Source of the DNA: Clostridiales bacterium
GTDB lineage: Bacteria; Bacillota_A; Clostridia; Oscillospirales; Oscillospiraceae
DNA length: 13,040 nt
NCBI GenBank assembly: GCA_022777455.1
Contig: JALFGI010000240.1
Coordinates: 1-13,040, forward strand
Direction of reading: 5' to 3'
Below, one piece after another: positions 7,749 through 13,040 of the stretch (position 1 is the stretch's first letter; each line of letters starts with the position of its first letter). A program made the position numbers and the translations under genes. The notes beneath the pieces were generated by a model. That model saw only the letters and a program-made list of their open reading frames with translations. It made no database searches and had not been told where the DNA came from.

Positions 7749-8488
7749 GATCGGTCTCCTGTCAGTAAAAATGGGACGCCCATGGGGTAGGGCGGGCCGG
7801 GAATCTCTCCCAGAATCTTTCCCCGCATCCCCGCCCGATCCGTGATCACCAGGCCGGCCAGCCGGTGAATGCCCAGCTCCAGCAGCTTCGGGCACATGGG
7901 GCAGCTGGGTCCGGCGAGAATGGTATAGGCGCTGCGGCACAGGGAGAGCAGGTGGGGCAGGGTTTTGTTTACCAGGGCGCTGGCGGTGATGATCACCGTA
8001 TCGCATCTTGGCAGCAGATCGTCACAGGCGGAATCCGGGTAGTCCCCGGGACGGGGGTTCCGCTCCAGAATCCAGACCCGGGAAGCTTCCTCCCGGATGG
8101 ATTTGGGCATATTCAGGTGACCCACCACTCCGATCCGCTGCCCCCGCAGGTCCAGTCCCGCGGTGCAGTAATTTTCAAAGGGCTCGTAGGCCTTCAGCCG
8201 CTGCAATCGCTCCGGGGTGTTGTAGTAAGCATTTACCGCCGCCATGCCGAAGCCGGCTTCCCGGAGGTTCCAGCTTTTGCAGGCCCGGGCCAGCTCCTTC
8301 AGGGGCATTCCGGGATAATCCGCTCCCAGCATCCGGGGAGCGGTATCCCCCTGGGTGGTCATGGCCATGCCAAAGGAATGCTCCGTCTCCACCGCCGTCC
8401 AGCATTGGCCGGATACCGTGGAGGTAACGGTTTGAGCCTCTTCCATGCCGGAGAGCAGAAGGTCGTAAAGGGCAAAAAAGTCATCCAT
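7745..8488 (-). CDS. DUF4213/DUF364 protein (putative heavy-metal chelation family)
   Basis: The protein has 247 aa. Two nearby ATGs are possible: 8488 (MDDFF, GGAGG nine bases upstream) and 8494 (MPMDDFF, only three bases). The first is preferred. It overlaps the end of the NTPase gene by 8 bases. The N-terminal part (1-110) contains GFGMAAVNAYYN (79-90), the hallmark of DUF4213. The C-terminal part has RIGVVGHL (118-125, Rossmann-like strand-turn), LERNPRPGDYPDSACDDLLP (141-160), the ITASALVNKTL segment (167-177) and the GPS motif (193-195). A solved member from Desulfitobacterium combined enolase-like and Rossmann-like folds and was proposed to act in heavy-metal chelation; no reaction is established. 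The GPS motif is followed by CPMCP, a possible thiol metal site. Tight coupling with an importer fits handling of the incoming metal. Confidence 0.88.
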   Translation of the reverse strand: MDDFFALYDLLLSGMEEAQTVTSTVSGQCWTAVETEHSFGMAMTTQGDTAPRMLGADYPGMPLKELARACKSWNLREAGFGMAAVNAYYNTPERLQRLKAYEPFENYCTAGLDLRGQRIGVVGHLNMPKSIREEASRVWILERNPRPGDYPDSACDDLLPRCDTVIITASALVNKTLPHLLSLCRSAYTILAGPSCPMCPKLLELGIHRLAGLVITDRAGMRGKILGEIPGPPYPMGVPFLLTGDRS

Positions 8489-9032
8489 GGGCATATTCCT
8501 CCACCCATTTTTCCGCCAGTGCCCTGGCGGTTTGGTCAAATTGGCCGCAGGGGTACAGGCAGGTGTCCGGGTCCGCTTCCATCCATCGGCGCAGCCGGTT
8601 CGCGGCGGCGGTATATTCCTCCGTCAGTCCCAGGGCACTGACCAGGGAGCCCGCCGGGCCTTCTCCCTTCATCACCCCCAGGATGGGGACGCCGCTTTCC
8701 AGCGCCGCTTCCAGGGCGGTCACAAATTCCGGGCAGAGCAACTCCACCCCGCCGATTTCGTCCAACACCAGTACCTCGCCCCGGAGGAGCCGGATACCCA
8801 GGCCGGCGAACACCTCCAGGTGCACCCGGGGCTTACCGGAGGAAAAATCCAGGAAAACCTCCCGGGCGCTTCCGTCGGGGCTTTCCAGCAGGAAATTCAC
8901 CGGACGCCCCTCCCGCAGCGCGCCCCGCCGGGTGCGAAATCCGCCGCACCGGGGAAGGCGGTGACCCAGGGCTTCTTCGATGGCGGTGCTTTTTCCGCAG
9001 CCCATGGGGCCGGTTAAAAACAGCCGTCTCAT
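8481..9032 (-). CDS. P-loop nucleoside-triphosphatase, THEP1/NTPase_1 family
   Basis: The protein has 183 aa, the usual 170-190 for the family. The start ATG at 9032 is two bases after the xdhC stop. It has no good ribosome site of its own, so it is likely translated by coupling. Motifs: Walker A GPMGCGKST (8-16), GGFRTRR (30-36, usually GGFxTxE), and Walker B VLVLDEIGGVEL (87-98), whose acidic DEIG is typical. Archaeal and bacterial THEP1 enzymes hydrolyse NTPs slowly in vitro; their physiological role is unknown. Placement between xdhC and a DUF364/ABC importer suggests an energy-dependent step in metal or cofactor handling, but that is inference. It ends overlapping the DUF364 gene. Confidence 0.9.
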   Translation of the reverse strand: MRRLFLTGPMGCGKSTAIEEALGHRLPRCGGFRTRRGALREGRPVNFLLESPDGSAREVFLDFSSGKPRVHLEVFAGLGIRLLRGEVLVLDEIGGVELLCPEFVTALEAALESGVPILGVMKGEGPAGSLVSALGLTEEYTAAANRLRRWMEADPDTCLYPCGQFDQTARALAEKWVEEYAHG

Positions 9033-9034
9033 GG

Positions 9035-10021
9035 TTATTCCCGGTTTGCCCGATGCTGAATCAGCTGGGCGGCAATGGAAATGGCAATTTCCGCTGGGGT
9101 CTCCGATTGAATGTCCAGTCCGATGGGGGTGGTTACCAGATCCAGTTCGCGATCCTCCAGGCCGTATTCCTCCTTCAGCACCCGGCGGACCCCGGCGGCC
9201 TTGTGTCGGCTGCCGATGACGCCGCAGTAGCTGGGACGGCAGCGCAGCACCTGGGCCTGCACCACCGTGTCGGAGGCGTGGCCCCGGGTCATAACACACA
9301 CATAGTCCTGCTGTCCGATCTGGAAATAATCGGAGATCCGGCTGTAATCCCCCAGGATGACCTGCCAGGCGCCGGGGAACAGAGCGGGGGAGGCAAATTC
9401 CGCCCGGTCCTCCATGACCACGCACCGGAAGCCGATGTGGGCCAGTACCGGCACCAGCTCCTGGGACACATGCCCGCCGCCGAAGATATACACCCGCCCG
9501 GCGTCGCAGATTTGCTCGATGTACCAGTTTCTCTCCCCCTCCCGGACCCATTTGGGATGCCGGGTCAGCCAGGGGGCCAGCGCTTCGTTGGACTTGTCTG
9601 CCAGGGACAGGCGGCCGCCGTTTCCAATGTCGGAAATCAGCCACAGGTCCTTTCCCTGGGCAAATCCCTTTTCCGCCTCCTCCGCCAATGCAATGGCCCC
9701 GGTGTCTCCGGGGGCCAGGTAATGGAAGAACACGTCGCACCCGCCCCCGCAGATCATCCCCAGCTTCTGCACATCGTCTTTGGTCAGGGTGAAGCTGTGG
9801 TCCCGGGAGCACTTCTGCTTCAGCACCTCCCCGGCGATTTCCTCAGAGCGGTATTCCACGGCCCCGCCGCCGATGGTGCCGCAGATGCGGCCGTCACGGC
9901 CCACCAGCATTCTGGCTCCCGCGCCCCGGGGGGTGGCACCGGAGGAGGCGATCACCGTCACCAGGACCAGCTCCTCCCCCGCCAGCAGGCGCTGACGGAT
10001 GGTTTTCATCATTTCACGCAT
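9035..10021 (-). CDS. xdhC: XdhC/CoxI family protein (molybdenum-cofactor handling for molybdoenzymes)
   Basis: The protein has 328 aa. The ATG at 10021 has GGAGG (10029-10033) seven bases upstream; the frame runs further upstream only into repeat DNA. The N-terminal XdhC_CoxI domain shows VTVIASSGATPRGAGARMLV (21-40) and GTIGGGAVE (48-56); this Ala-containing form is like XdhC rather than the SGGCVE of CoxI. A CGGGC pair follows at 91-95. The C-terminal Rossmann domain shows YIFGGGHVSQEL (178-189), MTRGHASD (244-251), YCGVIGSRHK (265-274) and TPIGLDI...TPAEIAISIAAQLI (298-321). XdhC binds molybdenum cofactor, promotes its sulfuration and delivers it to xanthine dehydrogenase-type enzymes. 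No molybdoenzyme is present here. This is the first gene of the operon. A weak -10 (TATACT, minus strand, at 10101-10106) lies about 80 bases upstream, with no good -35. Confidence 0.92.
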   Translation of the reverse strand: MREMMKTIRQRLLAGEELVLVTVIASSGATPRGAGARMLVGRDGRICGTIGGGAVEYRSEEIAGEVLKQKCSRDHSFTLTKDDVQKLGMICGGGCDVFFHYLAPGDTGAIALAEEAEKGFAQGKDLWLISDIGNGGRLSLADKSNEALAPWLTRHPKWVREGERNWYIEQICDAGRVYIFGGGHVSQELVPVLAHIGFRCVVMEDRAEFASPALFPGAWQVILGDYSRISDYFQIGQQDYVCVMTRGHASDTVVQAQVLRCRPSYCGVIGSRHKAAGVRRVLKEEYGLEDRELDLVTTPIGLDIQSETPAEIAISIAAQLIQHRANRE

Positions 10022-10115
10022 GGTTTTTCCTCCATTTTTCCTCCGACACGATTCCCGGAGGCGCCATTGGCAGTTTATTTTGTGCCTGCCGGTTTCATTC
10101 AGTATATCGGAAAAA

Positions 10116-10312
10116 TGTAATTTAGCGTACCGGAACCGCACCCCCTTGGCTCCCCCTCTGGGGGAGCTGGCTGCCCCGTAAGGGGCAGACTGAGAGGGCG
10201 ACATGTATTGTCATCATCTTACTGCGGTACCCTCTCAGTCAGCCTGATCGGCTGACCGCTCTCCCAAGGGGAGAGCCAAGGGGGTGCTGCCGTATCAGCC
10301 CACCAAATTACA
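10116..10312. repeat. Foldback repeat element B
   Basis: This 197-bp imperfect palindrome has ends TGTAATTT (10116-10123) and AAATTACA (10305-10312). Inside are four short hairpins: GCTCCCCC/GGGGGAGC (10149-10167), CTGCCCC/GGGGCAG (10171-10188), GTCAGCC/GGCTGAC (10238-10256) and GCTCTCCC/GGGAGAGC (10258-10276). TGAGAGGG (10191-10198) pairs with CCCTCTCA (10230-10237) across the centre. It occupies part of the 552-base gap between the divergent xdhC and MBL genes. The rest of that gap (10313-10500) holds nothing I recognise before the MBL promoter. Element C is a close relative in the same orientation. No ORF and no clear target duplication are seen. Confidence 0.88.
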
Positions 10313-10512
10313 ATTTGTCAAATTACCGAGCCGAAAGGCACTCCTTTGTTATCTATCATACCCCTTGCCTGGGAAAAAGTAAAGAGAGAACCGGCCGGAA
10401 TTGCGGTTTTCCGGTACAAAGCGCGTTTCCCGGGGAAGGGGGTTGATGCCGTTATCCACCCTTTTTTGCACATTTTTCCGGCCTGGTGCTGGATTTCCTG
10501 CAAGCGGCGTGG

Positions 10513-10523
10513 TATGATACAAT
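10513..10523 (+). promoter_or_regulatory. Probable extended -10 promoter of the MBL gene
   Basis: TGG precedes TATGAT (10513-10518), an extended -10; an overlapping TACAAT is at 10518-10523. No strong -35 is visible (TTTCCT at 10494-10499 is weak). It lies about 50 bases upstream of the start codon. Confidence 0.5.
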
Positions 10524-10573
10524 AAAGAGAGCGCAGAGCTGCGTGCTTCGGAAAAGGCTGCAAGGAGGACAAT

Positions 10574-11407
10574 ATGGTCAATTTCAGAACAGAAAAAGTA
10601 TCCGAAAACATCACCCGCATCTTCGGCATCTCCGGGGAGCTTTGGTACCTGGTGGAGGGCACGCAGAAGGCTGCCCTGCTGGACACCGGCAGCGGCATCG
10701 GCCGTATGAAGCCTCTGATTGACAGCCTGACGGACAAGCCGCTGCTGATTCTTCTCACCCACGGCCATGTGGATCACGCCATGGGCGCCACGGAGTTTGA
10801 CTGTCCCATTTACATGAACGGAGCGGATGACGGCATCTACGAAGCCCACAAGCCCATGGAAATGCGCAGGGAGTGCCTCGGCGGGACGCCCGGGGAAATC
10901 CGGGACCTGATTGAAGACAGCGACTTCATTCCCTTCCGCACCCGGCCTTTCCTCCCCCTGCATCACGGTGACGTTTTTGATCTGGGCGGCACCACCATCG
11001 AAGCCTACGCCTGCGTGGGCCACACCCCCGGCTCCATGGTGTTCCTCCTGCGGGAAGCGCGCACCCTCCTGCTGGGCGACGCCTGCAATTTCTTTACCTT
11101 CCTGTTCTTTGATTACTGCGCCCCTGTGGAAACCTATCGGAAGAACCTGCTGGTGCTGAAGGATCAGCTTTCCGGCAAGGTGGACAAAATTCTTCTGAGC
11201 CATGGCGACGGAAACGCTCCCCTGAGCATCATTGACGGAGTGATCGCCGTGTGCGAGGACATTATGAACGGTCGGGTGGATAACGTCCCCTTCGTATTCA
11301 TGGGCGAGAGCGCTGTCATCGCCAAGGCAATGGCCTCCGGCGGCCGCGCCGACGGCGGCGTGGGCAACATCGTCTATCAGACCGACCACATTTTTGAAAA
11401 GAAATAA
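10574..11407 (+). CDS. Metallo-beta-lactamase-fold hydrolase
   Basis: The protein has 277 aa. The ATG at 10574 is preceded by AAGGAGG at 10561-10567. Metal ligands of the MBL superfamily are all visible: HGHVDH (63-68), His150 in the VGHTPGS loop, Asp169 in LLLGDA and His210 in LLSHGDG. The N-terminal WYLVEGTQKAALLDTGSG (24-41) is the usual beta-sandwich opening. The full ligand set predicts a binuclear-metal hydrolase. The superfamily includes glyoxalase II, lactonases and many others, and nothing here fixes the substrate. There is no signal peptide, so it is cytoplasmic and probably not a secreted antibiotic-resistance enzyme. It stands alone, divergent from the xdhC operon, and lies between foldback elements B and C, which run in the same orientation. 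Confidence 0.92.
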   Translation: MVNFRTEKVSENITRIFGISGELWYLVEGTQKAALLDTGSGIGRMKPLIDSLTDKPLLILLTHGHVDHAMGATEFDCPIYMNGADDGIYEAHKPMEMRRECLGGTPGEIRDLIEDSDFIPFRTRPFLPLHHGDVFDLGGTTIEAYACVGHTPGSMVFLLREARTLLLGDACNFFTFLFFDYCAPVETYRKNLLVLKDQLSGKVDKILLSHGDGNAPLSIIDGVIAVCEDIMNGRVDNVPFVFMGESAVIAKAMASGGRADGGVGNIVYQTDHIFEKK

Positions 11408-11460
11408 CCCTGGTATTGTGGAGAACAAAATTACAGGCTTTGGTAAGCGGATCGTAAAAT

Positions 11461-11667
11461 TGTAATTTGGCGTACCGGAACCGACCCCTTGGCTCCCCCT
11501 ATGGGGGAGCTGGCTGCCCCTTAGGGGGCAGCCTGAGAGGGCAACACAGTTTGGATTTAAGGCTGTTGCTATCTTTCCTGCGGTACCCTCTCAGTCAGCC
11601 TGTTCGGCTGACAGCTCTCCCAAAGGGAGAGCCAAGGGGTGCGACTGTATCAGCTTGCCAAATTACA
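11461..11667. repeat. Foldback repeat element C
   Basis: This 207-bp imperfect palindrome has ends TGTAATTTGGCGTACCGG (from 11461) and GCCAAATTACA (to 11667). It has the same four-hairpin layout as element B: CCCCTTGGCTC next to the left end and its complement near the right, plus a TGAGAGGG/CCCTCTCA central pairing. The outer halves are closely similar to element B and the central 40-50 bases differ. It fills the gap between the MBL stop and the promoter of the next gene. Its right end is followed by T8 (11668-11675). It may also serve as a transcription barrier for the MBL gene, for which no separate terminator is seen. Confidence 0.88.
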
Positions 11668-11710
11668 TTTTTTTTGCTTGCCTTGCCAAAGCAAAATCCA
11701 TGGGTGGGGC

Positions 11711-11739
11711 TTGTTTCCCTGGGGAAAATGGTCTATAAT
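11711..11739 (+). promoter_or_regulatory. Sigma-A promoter of the tRNA deacylase/CHAP operon
   Basis: A -35 TTGTTT (11711-11716), a 17-base spacer and a perfect -10 TATAAT (11734-11739) lie 31 bases upstream of the start codon and just beyond element C. Confidence 0.75.
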
Positions 11740-11770
11740 TGGGAAAACGAAACAACACGGAGGAAATCCA

Positions 11771-12340
11771 ATGCTTACCCTGATGAACGGGCGGCCGGAG
11801 ACGAATGACGGCCGCCTGGAAAAAGAAATCAAATGCTATGACCTGCTGGACCGTCTGGGCATTCCCTACCAGCGCCTGGACCACTGGCCTGCGGATTCCA
11901 TGGAGGTCTGTGGGGAAATTGACAAGAGCCTGAACGCGGTGATCTGCAAGAACCTGTTCCTCAGCAACCGGCAGGAGACGGCCTTTTATCTGCTGTTGAT
12001 CCCCGGCGACAAGCCCTTTAAAACCAAGTACCTTTCCGCCCAGCTGGGGGTGTCCCGGCTGTCCTTCGGAAAGGAAGAATACATGGAGCAGCTTCTGGAC
12101 AATACCCCCGGCTCCGCCACGGTGTTGGGATTGATGAACGATACGGAAAATCGGGTGCAGCTGGTGATCGACAAGGATGTGCTGCGCCATGAGTACCTGG
12201 GCTGCCACCCCTGCATCAATACCTCCAGCCTGCGCCTGCGGCTGACCGATGTGCTGGAAACGCTGCTGCCCGCCATGCACCACAGCCCCATCCTGGTGGA
12301 GCTGCCCTGGGAACAGGAGGCACCATGCACAAATCCGTGA
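11771..12340 (+). CDS. YbaK-fold aminoacyl-tRNA deacylase, ProXp-ala/PrdX type
   Basis: The protein has 189 aa. The ATG at 11771 is chosen because GGAGG (11759-11763) sits seven bases ahead and a strong promoter lies just upstream; the longer open frame reaches back into repeat DNA. Landmarks of the prolyl-tRNA synthetase-associated editing family: YDLLDRLGIPYQRLDH (23-38), the Lys60-containing CKNLFLSN (59-66), YLLLIPGDK (73-81), SRLSFGKEEYM (95-105), NTPGSATVLGLMND (111-124, usually GLIND) and GCHPCINTSS (144-153, usually HPNDNTA). Family members are free-standing trans-editing factors that hydrolyse mischarged tRNA, for ProXp-ala Ala-tRNA(Pro), protecting proline codons. Lys60 corresponds to the conserved catalytic Lys. 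The assignment to ProXp-ala rather than another YbaK subclass is by motif resemblance only. It overlaps the CHAP gene by 16 bases. Confidence 0.87.
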   Translation: MLTLMNGRPETNDGRLEKEIKCYDLLDRLGIPYQRLDHWPADSMEVCGEIDKSLNAVICKNLFLSNRQETAFYLLLIPGDKPFKTKYLSAQLGVSRLSFGKEEYMEQLLDNTPGSATVLGLMNDTENRVQLVIDKDVLRHEYLGCHPCINTSSLRLRLTDVLETLLPAMHHSPILVELPWEQEAPCTNP

Positions 12341-12870
12341 GCATTGCCCTTGGGGAGGTGGGCTATCTGGAAAAGAGAACTCCCGAAAACCTGGACGACA
12401 AACAGGCCAACCCTGGGGAAGCAAATTTCACAAAATATGCCCGGGACATGGCGAAGCACCTGGGCTTTTATCTGGGCAGCAAGCAGGGGTATCCCTGGTG
12501 CGACGTGTTCGTGGACTGGTGCTTTACCCAGGCCTATGGGGTGCAGATGGGCAGGAAGCTCCTGTGCCAGCCCATCCTCAGCAAGGGAGCCGGCTGCCGC
12601 TACTCCTATGGCTATTTCCAGGAGGCGGGACGGCTGGTTTTCCAGCCCCAGCCGGGGGATCAAATCTTTTTCCGCCGGAATGACCAAATCTGCCATACCG
12701 GAATTGTGGTAAAGATCGAAAACGGCCTGGTGTACACCGTGGAGGGAAACACCTCCGATGAAGAAGGGGTGATTCCCAACGGCGGCTGCGTGACGGAAAA
12801 GCATTACCCCATGGATTCCCCCCACATCGCAGGCTACGGCCGCCCGGATTATTCCCTGGTGAATGAGTGA
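12325..12870 (+). CDS. CHAP-domain peptidase/amidase, endolysin-like
   Basis: The protein has 181 aa. The ATG at 12325 lies inside the end of the deacylase gene, with AGGAGG (12315-12320) four bases ahead. Features of CHAP (NlpC/P60-like) cell-wall hydrolases: SIALGEVGYLEKR (6-18), YPWCDVFVDWCF (56-67, catalytic Cys59), GDQIFF (111-116), CHTGIV (123-128, catalytic His124) and YTVEGNTS (137-144, third polar position). The end GYGRPDYS (170-177) is usual for clostridial and phage lysin catalytic domains. There is no signal peptide and no wall-binding module, so it is a bare catalytic domain that would need a holin or other export. It could be a domesticated phage lysin, but no other phage gene is near. 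Co-transcription with a tRNA editing factor is implied by the overlap. Confidence 0.88.
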   Translation: MHKSVSIALGEVGYLEKRTPENLDDKQANPGEANFTKYARDMAKHLGFYLGSKQGYPWCDVFVDWCFTQAYGVQMGRKLLCQPILSKGAGCRYSYGYFQEAGRLVFQPQPGDQIFFRRNDQICHTGIVVKIENGLVYTVEGNTSDEEGVIPNGGCVTEKHYPMDSPHIAGYGRPDYSLVNE

Positions 12871-12871
12871 G

Positions 12872-12884
12872 TAAATTGTAATTT
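12872..12884. repeat. Repeat-end-like motif after the CHAP stop codon
   Basis: AAATTGTAATTTG-type sequence two bases after the stop matches the outer ends of elements C (11457-11469) and B (10304-10316, complement). The interior that follows (12885-13040) does not resemble elements A-C. It holds a 9-bp hairpin (12958-12966 with 12970-12978) and no ORF that I can support. It may be one end of another element that runs past the window edge. Confidence 0.4.
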
Positions 12885-13040
12885 GAAGCGCAGCTCGCTA
12901 CCCCAATACGTGCTCGGCTGGTCTGTTGTCGTTACACTCCTGGGTATAAATTGTGGTATGATTGCCACCGGCAATCATCAGGATTCTGATTCGCTGCGCG
13001 GAGCACCACGCTCGGTTCGTTTTTGCACGCCGTGATTGGA

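Noticed and set aside
6726..7790. A 354-codon plus-strand frame opposite the permease
   Set aside because: The product is rich in H, Q, G and P without any fold pattern, whereas the minus strand encodes a canonical FecCD permease.
9032..9812. Upstream extension of the NTPase reading frame
   Set aside because: The extension is out-of-frame reading of xdhC. The family starts at MRRLFLTG just before Walker A, at 9032.
10574..11407. Beta-lactam resistance gene
   Set aside because: Only the general MBL-fold ligand set is present and there is no export signal. The superfamily is mostly unrelated to antibiotics.
10349..11428. A 359-codon minus-strand frame opposite the MBL gene
   Set aside because: It has no recognisable domain and no ribosome site, and it overlaps a gene with a full MBL metal-ligand set, promoter and ribosome site.
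12958..12978. Terminator after the CHAP gene
   Set aside because: The 9-bp hairpin has no following T-run and lies about 90 bases past the stop.

Overview
The window reads as a chromosomal segment of a fairly GC-rich Firmicute, most likely a gut-type member of the Oscillospiraceae / Clostridium cluster IV. This rests on strong AGGAGG-type ribosome binding sites, extended -10 promoters, the kinds of proteins present (Cys-rich repeat surface protein, DegV/FakB, FecCD-type ABC importer with DUF364, PrdX-like tRNA editing protein, CHAP lysin) and palindromic intergenic repeats of a style common in that group. The taxonomic placement is inference. I found no rRNA, tRNA, CRISPR array, transposase or integrase.

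Layout. (1) Positions 1-3228, plus strand: the 3' part of a large repeat protein (at least ten 41-residue Cys/His units encoded by 123-bp tandem repeats, then an unrecognised C-terminal domain), followed 14 bases later by a secreted or lipoprotein-like protein with internally duplicated SH3-like domains, closed by a strong terminator. (2) 3357-4308: a DegV/FakB-type fatty-acid-binding protein with its own promoter. It converges on the next operon at a bidirectional terminator. (3) 10021 down to 4440, minus strand: a tightly packed six-gene operon in the order xdhC-like, THEP1-type NTPase, DUF4213/DUF364 protein, FecCD-type permease, ABC ATPase, (a 389-bp foldback repeat), periplasmic-type binding protein. 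(4) 10574-11407, plus strand: a lone metallo-beta-lactamase-fold hydrolase, bracketed on both sides by related ~200-bp foldback elements in the same orientation. (5) 11711-12870, plus strand: a two-gene unit of a ProXp-ala/PrdX-like tRNA deacylase overlapping a CHAP-domain peptidase/lysin. A repeat-end-like motif follows directly and the last 170 bases carry no gene.

How the parts work together. The six-gene operon is the most interesting functional unit. It couples a FecCD-type importer (the class used for siderophores, heme, cobalamin and, in MolABC, molybdate) to a DUF364 protein, whose family has been proposed to act in heavy-metal chelation, and to XdhC, a molybdenum-cofactor handling protein. 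The simplest inference is uptake and handling of a metal, possibly molybdate/tungstate or a chelated form, for a molybdoenzyme encoded elsewhere. The second point of interest is a family of nonautonomous foldback elements at 5538-5926, 10116-10312 and 11461-11667. They share a terminal signature around CCGGTACGCCAAA, although the interior of the first differs from the other two.
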